Below, piece by piece: positions 1-12,260 of a stretch of DNA of 64,000 bases. Numbering within the stretch: position 1 is the first letter of the stretch; each line of letters opens with the position of its first letter. Source of the DNA: Epiperipatus broadwayi (lineage: Eukaryota; Onychophora; Udeonychophora; Euonychophora; Peripatidae); NCBI GenBank assembly GCA_028023455.1, contig JAQFVV010006197.1, forward strand, positions 17,231,254-17,295,253. The letters run 5' to 3'. The position numbers and the translations under genes were made by a program. The notes beneath the pieces were generated by a model. It did not search any database. It saw only the letters and a list, made by a program, of their open reading frames with translations, and had not been told where the DNA came from.

Positions 1-470
1 AACAAATTTGTGCTAATTATAAATATTTAGGAGTAATATTTAATAAAGTAGACATTTTATTTGAATTTTTTACACTTATTTTCTCATCTAACAAATCAAG
101 TTGTATAACAATTTGGAATAGAGAAATAAAAAAAATTGAAAATATTATACATATACAATACTATTCTATTATCATCATTATCTGCCAGAAAGCAGATCCT
201 TGGCATCAAGTCATATTATTTCCATGCTCTTTTCTTTAAAATATCTCGTCTATTATCTCAAAATTATCAACTAACTTTTTTTTTCTCTTATGCATTTTAT
301 CTCTCCACAATCACAATATCTTACTTCTTTTCTTAAATAAATAATCGTTCACTTTAATCTATACTAAACCATTATAACATCAGATGACTACCATTTCTTG
401 TGTTTATATTCTCTGTTGTAGCAACTTTCACCATACAATTTTGCCAAACTAGTGCAAGTCATAGAAATCA

Positions 471-730
471 ATAGATGCTAGAAGTTTAGTGCATCAAAAT
501 CCCTAACTAGTGTCTACTCAACCAATATCTTCAGGGTAGTTTCTAGCTTATGGCTTTCATCAGTGATGAGCCTTGGATCTGGAGGGATGCACTAGATCCA
601 ATGATCTAGGTGCAATGCTCTCATATTTAAGGCTCCTCACTAATAAAACCATAAATTAGAAACTAGTCTGGGAATATTGGATGAGTAGGCACTAGAAAGG
701 TATTTTAATGCACTAACTTTCTAGCATTTA
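471..730. repeat. Foldback of two head-to-head SINE-tail copies
   Basis: The segment 471-588 pairs with the reverse complement of 611-730 over about 120 bp, leaving a loop of roughly 22 bases. Both arms contain the same string of words: GCTAGAA, TTAGTGCAT, CTAGTGYCTACTCA, CCAATAT, TTTCTA, TTATGG, then a GAGCC block. The same words recur near 4010-4070, 29085-29160 and 29470-29560, so each arm looks like a copy of a dispersed short repeat and the pair is an inverted insertion. The arms are clearly diverged from each other, so this is an old structure. The family name is unknown to me. Confidence 0.7.
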
Positions 731-1395
731 TTGAATACTACAACTTGCTTAGGTGGTAATATTGTTTGGAGAAAATTGCTTGTATTGTATATTGTTTATT
801 AGTCATTCTTTTCTTCAAACCTCAATATCATATAATCTGAATGCTTTTTCTAATAATCATATCTTTGCTCACTATAAAGCTATTCTCAAAATAAAACACT
901 TATCTACTTTTTTTTCTTTAATTTCAATAGCTTACAAAAAAAAAAATCTTTTCATTAAAAACTAATTTAGTCATTGCAATTTATTTTTTGTAATTTCCTG
1001 TCCAATAATTTATAGTTTCATCTTTTAAGTTATTTTCATCACTCTATATTTATTTTTATCAAAAATTACAAATTCTATCTAATCCTTACTATTTGCAAGT
1101 ACTATCGTAACACTGCAATTTTTGAATTTTTCTGTTTCTTTAGTGCTAGCTTCATTAGCAAAACTAATCTCACTTAATATCTTTTACATGTATAAAATTA
1201 GTCTATACAATATCTTTGCTTTGTATCTTTTTTTTTTTTAAGAAGGATATAAATCTTAGAAATTCATTTCCTAATAAATATTTTTTAATTTGGGTTTTTC
1301 AAGAGTACAATAATTATTTTATCAGCAACATTGGAATACCAACATTTTTTTTTTATTTGTCATTTTTCAGCCACTTTCGTAAATAAATTTATCAC
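731..1395. other. AT-rich spacer, nothing recognised
   Basis: Low-complexity AT-rich sequence with homopolymer runs. The short open frames have no codon structure or motif I can support. Confidence 0.5.
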
Positions 1396-1460
1396 TTGCA
1401 GGTTTCAGGTCGGTTATTGATGGTGTCACAGCGCCATCTGACGGCGGCAGTATGCTCACT
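1396..1460. other. Isolated GC-rich patch with a GGT end and GCGCCATCT
   Basis: This patch stands out from its AT-rich surroundings. It starts AGGTTTCAGGTCGG and contains ACAGCGCCATCTGACGGCGG. The GGT start and the ATGGCGC word (here in reverse) resemble the termini of the Merlin-like elements elsewhere in the window, where GATGGCG lies about 33 bases from the end. No partner end was found nearby, so a solitary transposon end is only a guess. Confidence 0.25.
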
Positions 1461-2710
1461 TCCTCAACTACCACCAAAATTAACATTTAATAATGAACTC
1501 TATTACAATGTTCATTTTTAACATGTTCACACACTCAATATGTGTGTTATATATGCATTGAGACCACAAAAAATTGAAAATATAAAAAATTAAAATTTCT
1601 GTTATTTAATTTTTTTATATTCACTATTTTCCTGTATTGTAGATAGGTAAAACTTCAAATATGAAAACTTTTTTTTTTTGTCTATATATCTTTCAAAAAA
1701 ATTATCATCATTCCATAAGCTATATCCTTGCTAAATTCAAACTATTCTCAAATAAAACTTTTAATCTATTAGAAATTTCCTGAGATCCTCATCGTATCTT
1801 AGGTATATGGGTGAATTACACTTATTATTTTAAAATCTTTATACTTCTTTGCTTTACGTCTTTATTGAAATCATAACTGTTGAGAGAAAAGAAAATCAAC
1901 CAATTTTTCCTTTCATGATTATATTTCAAACATCAATTTATTCTTTGAAATTCTTTTCCTTTAAAACTATTAGTAATTCAATTGAAGTCTCATCAATTCC
2001 AAATTCGTTTCAGTTAAAACTTGATTTATTCTTACTTATCTGGCTTTTTTCCAATTAATGTAGATGAAAGCTTATAAAATATTTTTTTTTAATTTGGCAA
2101 TTATCTGTTTGTCATTAATAATTTACTATTCCTCATCAATTATTGATTCATTTATATGAACCTCATTTTAAAACTTATTTTGTATTAAACTAGCTTTTGT
2201 AATTTCTCAATCTCTTAATTTCCTTTCTAGCCAATCTCTAATTGATTCACATCTCAGTATTAAACTTTCTATGCATAATTTGCCTTGTATGATTTAGTGC
2301 AGTGGTAGATATGCCTGGATTTGAGAACTAAAGTTCAACGATTTCTGATGCTTAAATATTATATAACTAAGCGATAAATTATTTGATTAGTACATGTTTA
2401 TAGGATTTTTTTTTTTATCATCTTTCATTTATTTTATTGCTAAGCCAAGATTGTAGTTTTTTTCTCATAATTCTTTAGTAAATATTAAATTTTGTTTGAA
2501 TATTTTTTACTTAAATTTACTTCAACAATTACTAATTATTATTTTTGATACATATTTTTTCCTTTTTATCTAACAAATTGGAACATTTTTTCTAATATTA
2601 TTTTTAATTTATCAATAGCCCCCTTTTTTTTTTGTTTTGAATCAGCTTATGATATTTTTTTAAAACATAATCTGAGTTTTACAACTATTAAATTATGATC
2701 CAAGAACATA
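1461..2710. other. AT-rich spacer, nothing recognised
   Basis: AT-rich sequence with poly-T runs. I see no splice-bounded exon, no repeat partner within the window and no convincing open frame. Confidence 0.5.
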
Positions 2711-3041
2711 TACACCTGGGTCTCGTTTTCCGCGATAAATAGGTTCCTCAGAAAACGTGCAAACAAAATCGCGCAAAAATAGACGTAACTTACCTTGAAA
2801 AAGGGGAGATACGGACTGTGATTTTTCAAAAATCGCGTAAAAGCAAAGCACCAATGTGAAATTACTTTAAAATTTGCGCAAAAAAAAAAATAAGGAAATA
2901 AAATATGACTAATAAAAAATTTCAAATTTGAAAAAAATTGATACAAGACAAACTTTTTTTAACTATAATATTTAATTTTATTCAAAACAATATATTTTTA
3001 TGCATAATTTACAGTAATTTACATTTTTTAATACACGTTTT

Positions 3042-3190
3042 AATTATTATTGCCATTTGCCGATAAACAGGTTCGTTTGCAAACTGGTAAAAAATCAGAT
3101 TCTTCACAAGAAGAAATACAACTAGTGCCAACGTCACTCTCATGTTGTGTTAATGGATTTCTGGTGTCAACGTAATTGGTAATTAATCTA
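3042..3190 (-). CDS. Short unrecognised open frame inside the TIR element
   Basis: On the minus strand a frame runs from a possible splice acceptor (TTTTTAGTTGTTAG) near 3190 to a TAA at 3040-3042. It contains DTRNPLTQHES, TSCISSCEES and LPVCKRTC, and is Cys- and Ser-rich, unlike random translation of this AT-rich region. No family is recognised. It could be the last exon of a degenerate transposase, a captured host exon, or chance. There is no donor site and no start codon. Confidence 0.25.
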
Positions 3191-3500
3191 ACAACTAAAA
3201 ATTAAATTCTTATTTTTGTCTTTAATTTTTTAATTTTCAATTTTAATTGTGCCCACTGCTTTTAAAAATAAACTTGCGGACACTAAATGATTAATAATTG
3301 ATTACGTTCTTTTTTAAAAAGCAAAAACAGAATGTGATTTAAAATGCAAAATTAACACGCACAATGTTTGAACAAATTTACATTATAATCTTGTAAAATT
3401 TAATGTGTGTATACATAAAATATGGAAATCATGATTTTAATTTCATTATTGCATAAAATCTTACTATTATAAAGCACTGAAAATATTGAAATTACTAAGA

Positions 3501-3602
3501 TGAAAGTCGAATTCCAATAATGTGCTATTACTTTCAATATAACGTAAGTGTGAGAAATTTATTATTTAAAGTAATAGCGCATTATCGGAGTTCGACTTCC
3601 GG
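3501..3602. repeat. Internal hairpin with 40-bp arms
   Basis: 3501-3540 and 3563-3602 are near-complementary over about 40 bases, both containing AAGTCGAAYTCC and GCTATTACTTT. The hairpin lies near the right end of the 2711-3654 element. Confidence 0.6.
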
Positions 3603-4009
3603 AGAAACGTGAATCGCGTTTAATAAATCTGCGTAAAAAGAGACCCAGGTATATATATATTCTATGGTAAAACTTGCACTTTTAATACTATTTCTAAATT
3701 TTTTCTATATTAAAATATGTAATCTAATTGAAATGTATATATTTTCAAAGTTAAATTATAATTTTCAAATCATTCATTCATTTTTATCACGTTATTTTTT
3801 TTGAAAGATATAAATCTTTTGCTTGTAACATTTCTTATTTTTCTAACTCTTATCTTCCCCAAAATCATTTCAATCCATCACTTTTATATAATTATTCTTC
3901 ATATGATTATCCCATGACTTCAGCTTATTCATTGCTATTTGAGCAGCATACTTTTTCTTCAGACCTCAATGCCACATATTGTAAGCTTTAATAACTAATA
4001 CACGTCATC

Positions 4010-4070
4010 CCTATCTAGTGCTGTTCTATTCAATATTCCCTGACTAATTTCAAGCTTATGGAATAGTGAA
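4010..4070. repeat. SINE-tail fragment
   Basis: Contains CTAGTGCTGTTCTATTCAA, then TATTCCCTGACTAATTTC, then AAGCTTATGG. This is the same word order as the left arm of the 471-730 foldback. A fragment only. Confidence 0.45.
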
Positions 4071-4606
4071 ATAATGCATTAGATTTTCACAAACATTTTT
4101 TTTTTTAATGTGCAACTTGTAATAAAACAAAATGAGTAAATGTAAAAGTATACCTTATAAAACTATAGCTTCCTCAAATAAATTGGATATATAGCCTCTC
4201 ATTATTATCTTTGCATGCCAAATCAACATCACACTTCAAAATGTGTCACTTGACAAAATGATTGTTTACGCTCTAGATCTGACATTGTTATGGTGAGGTA
4301 ATTGTAAGAACTGTATTAAGATAAGAAAAAAATATTTTGTATGTCTTAATACTGCTCTGAATAGTCAATCTGTAAACTAATAATTTTGATTGATTCTTGG
4401 CTGAGGAATATGAGAAAAAATTATTTACTTTGGCCTATTGAATGGATTTGTAATGCTAATCATTTTTAGATGTCTGAATTATATGCTTTTTATTTATTAG
4501 ATTTTTTTTCCTTAACACTATAAAATATAGCATCTTTAAATTTTCTTCACTTTTTCATTGATTAACTATGTGACAAGAATGGTCATCTCTAATTGTAGAC
4601 ATAGAT
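4071..4606. other. AT-rich spacer, nothing recognised
   Basis: No motif, splice-bounded exon or repeat partner was found. Confidence 0.45.
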
Positions 4607-4962
4607 GACATAAAGAGAAAAACTAGCTGATATAACTATTTAGTAACAAGACAGACAATGGGGTGAATTGAACACCAATAAAGAAATGGAAAAGCAGGAT
4701 TCTAGAATGAATACAAGAGATAAATACTATAAAGTCAAGGCAAATGGAATGGCGGGAAAGTATGGTTTAGACATTGGGCATAAAAAGATATTTGACATAA
4801 AGAGAAAAACTAGCTGATAAAACTGTTTTAAGTACCCAGATGGGCAATGGGGTGAATACCAATAAAGAAATGGAAAGGCGGGATTCTAGAATGAATACTA
4901 TGAATCAAGGTGAATGGAATGACAAGAAAGTGTGGTTTAGGTATTGATCATAAAAAGATATT
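4607..4962. repeat. Tandem duplication, 186-bp unit, two copies
   Basis: Copy 1 (4607-4792) and copy 2 (4793-4962) both run from TGACATAAAGAGAAAAACTA through CAATGGGGTGAA, CCAATAAAGAAATGGAAA and GGGATTCTAGAATGAATAC to CATAAAAAGATATT. Copy 2 lacks several short stretches. Identity is high but not perfect, so it is moderately old. No coding potential is seen. Confidence 0.85.
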
Positions 4963-6007
4963 CTAATTTAAATTGGTATTGGTTTAACAAATGTATCTTT
5001 TAAATCTTAAAATAATTTACTATCTAGATTTGACAATTGAGTGCACATTTTAAAATTTTGTTACTTTTTTTATTGTTATTTATAAATATATTATTTGTTA
5101 ATTATTTCAATAATCATGTAAAAATAAGCATTTTTTTTCTTTAATTATAAATCAAACATAAATCATATTTTTGAAGTTTAATGAATAAAATAATTTCATG
5201 TTTACCCAAGATTTTGTTGTGTATGTGTGTATATATATAGCTGATATGTAAATCTTGTCCAAAAATATAATGCAGTGACTTTTAACATTTTAGTAAGATA
5301 AACAAATAAATATACTTACTTAATTATGCTTTAATTGCCATATTTAAATTAATTATATTTTTCAGTAGTGATTATTATTTCTTTATTAAATAAAATAATT
5401 TTACAAATTATATTTATACAATATTTAAATGCATATATACAGGATAAATATTGCTATAATGATTTTAATGTTGATCAGTATTCTGTTAATCTGGGACTGC
5501 ATAATTTGACATCTTATTTAATCCAGACAAAGTTAATAGTAATCTTCATAATGTCCAAATAATATAACTTATGTAGCATACAGATATTGTAATAAAAGTG
5601 CCATTTGTGCTTCTAGATGTGCATTATATTTGTAAATACTAATAATGGTATCAAACATCAACCCTCATTGATTTGAAGGTATATTACTGGTAAATTGGGT
5701 TAAAGTAGTTCTATGCATATGGTGATAATTAATATAGCACTGGGTCATCAACTGTATGTGACAGAAGATATAAAATTAAAATTGCTATTCTATGCAACAG
5801 TGATTACTTAAGTCAAATGAGCATTATAGAAAAGTACATTTGCCACATGGCAAAATTAATGAATTTTTATTTTGTTAATATAGGGTGACAGAGGATTGAA
5901 GTGCTATACTAAAGTTATTCCTGGACACTTTCACATTTAACTTTTCCAAAGTTTCTAAAGAATTTTATGTTAAATGTTTATATAATTGGCAGAAGTTCAC
6001 AACTTAC
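4963..6007. other. AT-rich spacer or intron
   Basis: AT-rich with a short GT/AT microsatellite near 5217-5240. If the exon at 6008-6184 is real, this is the intron downstream of its GTAAG donor. No second exon was identified here. Confidence 0.4.
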
Positions 6008-6184
6008 CAAATAAATTCTAAGGAAAAAATTGAAGTATCATCAAATTTGGTGTACATCGCAATAATCTTAAGATCATAACCAGGAAAATGCTGACCCAAA
6101 TGTTTTCCTAGCCTATACCAATAGTTGCATCATTCTGTTGAAAACATGTTTTCATCTTCTGCACTTGGAATACAAATAGGTTCT
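6008..6184 (-). CDS. Candidate internal exon with an in-frame TGA
   Basis: On the minus strand a poly-T tract ending TTTTTTCAG at 6185 opens a 177-nt segment that closes with a GTAAGT donor at 6007. Reading in the only long frame gives EPICIPSAEDENMFSTE, a TGA codon, then NYWYRLGKHLGQHFPGYD and continues to IAMYTKFDDTSIFSLEFI. Both flanking introns would be phase 2 and the length is a multiple of three. Composition and splice sites look like a genuine exon. I do not recognise the protein. The TGA could mark a decayed gene (TGG to TGA), a base-call error, or less likely a selenocysteine codon. The other exons in this window read TGG as Trp, so a variant code is unlikely. Confidence 0.5.
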
Positions 6185-7417
6185 CTGAAAAAAATTATAG
6201 TATCTTTAAATATGCTCAAATTTTTTTATATCAGCCTTATAAATGAAGTATTCCAGTAGAGATTAAATTACATGAAACAGTGATCAAAATATTTAAAAGG
6301 TAATGGAGAAGTAACATTTTGCATAAGCACAGATTTAATAAGTTTATATTTAATTTTTGTTTAATAAATGTAATATTTTTAAATCTCTATAATTTATTCT
6401 TAAGGTTATTATTAAGTGGCCCATTTTTATGTGATAAAATCATTAATTGGGAAAAGCCTAAAATGCAAGAGTCCTGGATCAATGGAGTTAAATCTTTATT
6501 AATGTTTGTGTGTGCTTTAGCAAATGTATATTTAAATAGCCTAAAATGGAAACTTTTTCCCAGTGTATGTAGACATTTGGATATTATAATGAAATATAAT
6601 AATAATTTACTTTTATTTGTCTCCACTTTAGCATAATTGAACACTGTAAAATCATTCATAGTGGCCTACAAAAGAATGTAACTTTGAATACAACTCTTGA
6701 ATAAAAAAGGTTAGATATCACTATTTTTTAAGTTATTTTCTATGATTGGTACTATCTTGAATAAAAACTTCATTGTACAGAATTCTTGTAATAATTCTAG
6801 TATAAAATATCAATTTCTTTAGATCTGCTACCATTATAAAATGTCCCTCTGAAGGTAATACCCTATTCAAATAGTTTTATATCATTGTTGTTTTTAAGGA
6901 GTTTTTTGTTTTATAACTAAATATGTATATCTAATGTTGATATATAAATTAATTAGTTGGGATGAAAAAAACAAAAAACAAATTTATTTCAAAAAAGCAA
7001 TTTATCCTAGCTTATCAAGCAGTAAGTTTTATCAACTTATCATTAATTTTGTTTATTAATTGTTTGAGGGTATAATGTATAACTTTTTAAAATGATGTAC
7101 TTATTATTTTTAAACATACAAGTCTTTTTAATATTGAGCAAATAGTATATTGATATCTTTACCCATTTTTTTAATTTAACAAGAATCTGATTATAATTTG
7201 ATTGTTTAATTTAGCATGTTTTTAAGTTGTGTTAACAAGTTTTAATCTGAAATAAAAAGTAGTCTGAAGGTTTTGGAAATATTGGACAAGCATCATTTCG
7301 AAGGGAAATGTAGTTTTTTTCTGAGTAACAGTAGATGGCATTTGTGGTATAGTGCATCATTATAATTATATGATAGTTTTATATCTCAATAGCCCTTATG
7401 ATTACTTGTCCATAAGC
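6185..7417. other. AT-rich stretch with one unexplained minus-strand open frame
   Basis: A minus-strand frame is open for about 90 codons (6387-6659), with pieces such as KDLTPLIQDSCILGFSQLM. The plus strand is also open across it. I could not attach it to a family or find clean splice sites, so it is recorded as unexplained rather than as a gene. Confidence 0.25.
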
Positions 7418-7473
7418 AAAAAAATCACTGCTGCAGTCGAAAGAATTGATGCAGATATGCTGCAACATATATA
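7418..7473 (+). pseudogene. Possible short relic of a DDE-transposon tail
   Basis: The translation KKITAAVERIDADMLQHI resembles the C-terminal RI-x-x-A-hydrophobic ... L stretch that ends many mariner-type transposase relics in invertebrates. It is only 18 residues and stands alone, so this is a weak call based on pattern memory. Confidence 0.25.
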
Positions 7474-8182
7474 GTTAAGAGTTTGAGTATTTGAATATTT
7501 TGCATGTGATCTCCACCACTAGCATTAAATGAATTTCCTGCTCAATAGATAAAAACTTTGAAGTTTGTTTTGTATGATTTTATTATAATTGGTAGATCTA
7601 ATTATTAAAAAAAAATTATAGGTCATCAGAGTTATAAAAAAATAATTTGTGTGTGTGTGCAGTGTGACCTACTTTTTTCAAATGTAAAGTTGTCCTTTTT
7701 ACATATATATATATTTCTTTGTGTTTAAGACCTGTTTCTTTCACTCATGCATATATGTAAAAGAGTTTTAGTTTAAAATAACTTGTACTTCAATATGACT
7801 GAAGTTAAATCATTAAAAAAATTTTTTATAAAATTTTGTCTTTAATTTTTTTTAATTATCAAGTTTTATTTTCTGCATTTTAAAAGGTTTACTTGATGTT
7901 TTTCTTTTGCAAAGTTAATTTTGTAAATTCACATATTGAAAAATACATTAAATCACATTTTTTTTTTAATTTTTTATAAAATTGTGAAAAAATATAAATA
8001 ATTAACAATAAGAATGAAGTGTTTTAGTGTTGTATATATTAAAACAATATCTTTAATGATAACTAAACAAATAGCAAATAAGTTATTTAGAATGATTTCA
8101 TGGTTATTGTAATAAAATTTCATTTTTTGTTAAATTTTTTTTTTTCATTCTTCCATCCCCCTCATCAGTAAAGACTATGATA
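7474..8182. other. AT-rich spacer, nothing recognised
   Basis: Poly-A/T runs and a short (GT)n tract at about 7650-7660. No gene or repeat partner was found. Confidence 0.45.
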
Positions 8183-10090
8183 TGCAGTGTAACAGTCAGA
8201 TTTGTACACGCATGCAACAAAATCCAGAGTCCAGGCAAAATACACCAAAGCTGACCGGGATTGAGGTGGTGAGATCTCTAATCCAACCAGACTTCAACTC
8301 ATTTGCTAGTACTTCGTGATTTAACACCTTATGAGTGACATTTCTGAAGTCACACTCAGTCTTAATTTAACCTGCGAGCTGGCATAGGACAGGAAGAAAC
8401 ATGAAATGATGAATACATACAGCTCTAAGGTGGCTGTTAGATATATTAATAGTGTGAGTAAATAAATAAGCTCAAGACCATGATTCAACCTGATAACCAA
8501 GATTCAAGCTTCAGTCTAAAGCTGAATAATTAATCTAATATAGAGGAAAAGAACTGGTTACTTTTAGATTCACATTTTCACTAGTGAAGAGAAAAACAAT
8601 TTATTATAATGAATACTGAAAATAAGTTTGCAGTGCGAGTGAACAATTATTCAGGAGCTTCAGCATCAAATGCTTGGTTACCCTGATACTGGACGTTGCT
8701 GCCATTTATATAAGAACATATAGGTTCAGGAACTCGGATTGGCTTTATAAAAATGGTTTGGACCCTTGCGTTCCAGTTTTAAGAAAGATAGCCATACCTG
8801 AACTAAAGAATGGGGCGGCCTATCACCGTAAACCCATTTAAAAGGTGCAGCAAAACCTAAACACACGTAAGTGTACTGTATAAAGACACGCAATGCACAC
8901 ACAAAAGAGCAATACGTCCGCGTATAATTAATTAACCGCGCCTCAAACAGATAGGTTCTATCTGTCTAACTAACACAACCCAGCTCTTCACTAGCCTTAT
9001 AATTATGCTAATAAAAAGGACTTAAATTATATTATAGTCTAGTTAAAATCCTGAATCTCATATATATAATCGCAATTAAGGAGGGAATGTATCTTTGATG
9101 GGAATTAACAAACATTAGGAAATATACTTTAATATCATCTCTAACCAGTATATTCTTTCTAACTAATATATATCAAAACTCATAATATATAAAAACTGAC
9201 TAAGCAAACCTTGCAATTTATTATATATATATTATCATGACAATAACGAGCGCATAGCGATCGTTTATTATCTAATAATATTTCGAAACCGATTTAATAT
9301 GCCAAGCAGCGTTCTTAAAATGTTCAAAAGGGAGATTTTAATTATCTCCGTTGTAAGTTAGTTAATAATTATTCGCTGTTTCGAAAGATAGGCATATTAT
9401 AACATATATTAAATTTAAACAGAATAAATGTAAAAAAAATCTAGGCATGACCGCAGTTTTTAGAAATTTAAGATAACCGATTGCAAATATTTACAGATTA
9501 CAAAAAGTAAAGTCTTTTAATTTATAAACGAATTCAGGCAAGTTTACATGGTTAAATTATAAACGATTTCATAGTTATTTTTAGAAACAAATTACAGATT
9601 TTAAGACAGAAGATTGACAATAATGATTTACAATATATATATATTACTTTAGGCAAGTTTAGCACAGTTTCTTTTACAAATGATTTAAATAAAAGAATTT
9701 TGAGAAATTATATAGAACGTTCTTTATAGTGAATAAGCTAGCTTAGATTATAGGTTTATAGAGTTCTGCAGTCTTTAAAGGAACATTACTGGTCTTCTTG
9801 GTAATGGCTTGTAATGCAGGTACATCAAACAGTGGTGTAGTGGCATTCTACTCAGGATGGGTTTATGATCTCTTCTTGCAGCAGTCTGCTGGAAGGTTTT
9901 CCCTTCTCTACGATGATGAGCACGCCCTTAGGCATGCAGGGATGGGTAGGAATTACCATCTCGGAACAGAGAGACAGCAGTCCAAGTTGGCACAGTACAA
10001 CTCTCCACAAAAGTTTATAACAAGAACCCCCTGCAGTAAGAAATCTGCCTTATTTATACATTTTTCAGATCAAGACCAGCTAGCCAGTTG
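8183..10090. mobile_element. LTR-like 1.9-kb block related in layout to the 60-64 kb units
   Basis: The block has a different base composition from its surroundings and begins TGTAACAGTCAGA. Near 9240-9390 it has a run of words (TTTATTATCTAATAATAT, TTCGAAA, GATAGGCATATTATAA) similar in order and wording to 61060-61220 in the tandem unit (TTTAATAATTTCTTTCAACTC, GTCGAAGGATTATTGG, CATATAATT). It ends with a TATA-like TTATTTATACATTTTTC near 10050. It may be a diverged LTR of the same broad family. No internal retroelement region is attached. The 100-codon open frame at 9798-10100 has no recognisable motif and is not called. Confidence 0.3.
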
Positions 10091-11637
10091 TTTAACTTAG
10101 AATCCCTCCCCTCCTTTTGAAATTTTAAAGCTCATGTGTTTAATTTCCCTGTTAAATTTTACTAGAGCTTGTTCAATTTTGATCTTTTGCTTAAAACTTT
10201 TAACGGTTTTAGTCTGGAAAAGCGATTCATTACAATTGTAATGAGTTTGGAAAAAAATGATATTGTTTTAGACACCATTTAGATAACCTTGTCAAATGGC
10301 GGTTTTGTTTCTGGTTTATTCGATCAGAATTGAGAATTGCTCTAGCTTTTATCTGCAAAATACCACATGCTATTCAAAATGTAAATTCCTTTTAAACAAA
10401 ACCAAAATATTATTTATTATTTAGAGTTTATTTAAAATGTACATTCTTTTTAAATAAAACAAATTTTATAAAAAATATTATTTAGAAAAAGAAATATAAA
10501 CGCAATATATGTACATAAATTGATATTATAGTCATTTATCCATGCATATGTGTGCGATAATACCTATATAACTTAATGCATATATACATGTACTGAAGGG
10601 GGTTTAAACCTGACATAGATGTGACTCTGGAGAAAAATAAGTGAAACAGATATGAGGAAAGGAATATACTGTTTCAACAGAGATTTGATCATTTTCATTT
10701 ACTTAAATACATCTCTATAAAAAAGTGCAAATTTTGGGTTTGAGATTTGATAAAAAAATGTAAATCAATACTTTGCTAGCCATATAACTCCTTACATTAG
10801 CTTTTATTCAGGATCAAAATTAAGAAATCTAAATGCTTTCTTAGCCACTATTTTCCAGATTTCTTTACCCATCAAGCATAAATGCAATTCTCTTGGAAAA
10901 ATATTTTTTGTATGATCTTCAGTTTAATAAAATTAGATCTCACATATCTGAACATCATTAGATTCATAGATACACCCTGCTTTCTTAAAATATGAGGCCT
11001 AAAACAAAAATCACATTTGCACATTAATGAATTTTGGCAAAATATTGTATCAACTGATCACAATGTATATACAAACATACCTATTTGCAATTTATAAAAA
11101 TTTCCGTTTTATTTAGACAAATGAATTTTGTGTCAATATACATATTTTTAATTCTCTTAAACAATAGATTATAGAAATACATTGTGCAAATACTCAAAAG
11201 TTTTGGATGTTTTATTATACTCTGTTTAATATTGGCATTGCTTATTTTATAGGATAAGAGTTGTATGCCATCTTGATACATTAAGTGATGAATTAGTTTT
11301 CACAAACAACACTTCTTCAATTAGCTCACCATACTATCAGTTATTCTAGCTTGTTATCTCTAGTATGTATTAAATATAGTGGCAATATTTCACAATAATA
11401 TTGCTTTTGTTTAATTCACCATTTTTTAGAAAAATAATGCACTGCTACATGCCAGCAATATTTTTCAACGTTGAGTACATAGTTCTATATGATATAATGT
11501 ATTTAGATCTATTTGTAAACTTCTTTACTCCTTTAACATAATAGTCTTATTGGGCAATGCCTGCAAGAATATTCTTGGATAAAGTGCAATGTAATGCGGT
11601 TTTTACATCTATTTATCATTTTTACACAAATATAAAG
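10091..11637. other. AT-rich spacer, nothing recognised
   Basis: No exon or transposon domain could be supported. Confidence 0.45.
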
Positions 11638-11700
11638 TTTAAACTTAGAGATTAATATACATTTTTTTTAAACAATCATATATTAATCTAAGTTTAATTT
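11638..11700. repeat. Small hairpin
   Basis: AAACTTAGAGATTAATATA and TATATTAATCTAAGTTTAA form an imperfect stem of about 19 bp around a loop of about 20 bases. Confidence 0.5.
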
Positions 11701-12260
11701 CTCCACATAACTTCCAAACTTCGTTATTTCATCCATCTATCTCATGAGTATCTGTCTAGATCTTTTACAATCTTTTGACTTCAAGTATCCATCTATAATC
11801 ATATCTAGCAATTATTGCAAGCCAGCTTCATTTTTTTAAAATTCTTTTAGAGTTTGTTCTCTCACCCAAGAATTTCACTTTCAATTCTTGTTATTCCCAA
11901 CATGTATATCTCCATACTTTGTTGAAGGATCTGAAGTCTACTACTTTAGTATTCAAAACTCAGATCCATAAGTAAGAACCAATAAAACATATTATTAAAA
12001 CCCTTTTCAAACACATAGTCATATTTCCTTTTAATATTATTTCTATGAATATATTTCATCCAAATTCTATAATTAACTTCATTATGTTTCCATATAAACA
12101 ATCTGATCAAAATATTCGTAATTGCTAACTTCTAATTCATATCAATATTTTTTTCAGGGCAATAAACCATTGGATATTAGTCCTGTTAGTGTTTTATCTT
12201 TAGCTCGACCTTTTTTTATATTTAGTTTGATAACTCTTGCAACATTTCTTGATATTCTGA
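11701..12260 (-). pseudogene. LINE reverse-transcriptase C-terminal relic
   Basis: Read on the minus strand, this aligns by eye with 36470-36900 in the better-preserved LINE. Shared words include GTGTTTGAAAA, GGTTCTTACTTATGGATCTGAG, CAACAAAGTRTGGAGA and GAGAGAACAAAC. The encoded feature in the better copy is the Y-G-S-E-T-W segment after the reverse transcriptase. Stops and frameshifts are present throughout. The relic may continue to about 13500, but similarity fades. Confidence 0.65.

Larger units (their letters stand above)
2711..3654. mobile_element. 0.94-kb TIR element, IS630/Tc1/mariner-like MITE
   Basis: The left end TACACCTGGGTCTC is matched in inverted orientation by TATACCTGGGTCTC at the right end. 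Both ends abut TA, consistent with a TA target duplication. Several copies of CGCG- or TTTGCGC-type words follow each end (CGCGATAAA, ATCGCGCAAAA, ATCGCGTAAAA, AAACGCGATT, TGCGTAAAAAGAGACC). Such subterminal repeats are common in IS630-Tc1-mariner elements; the family assignment is inference. It encodes no recognisable transposase but contains a short minus-strand open frame (3042-3190) and an internal hairpin (3501-3602). Confidence 0.6.

Noticed and set aside
2647-2946. 99-codon minus-strand frame
   Set aside because: It spans the TIR of the MITE and poly-A runs; no domain.
9798-10100. 100-codon plus-strand open frame
   Set aside because: No recognisable motif, inside an LTR-like block, no splice or start context.
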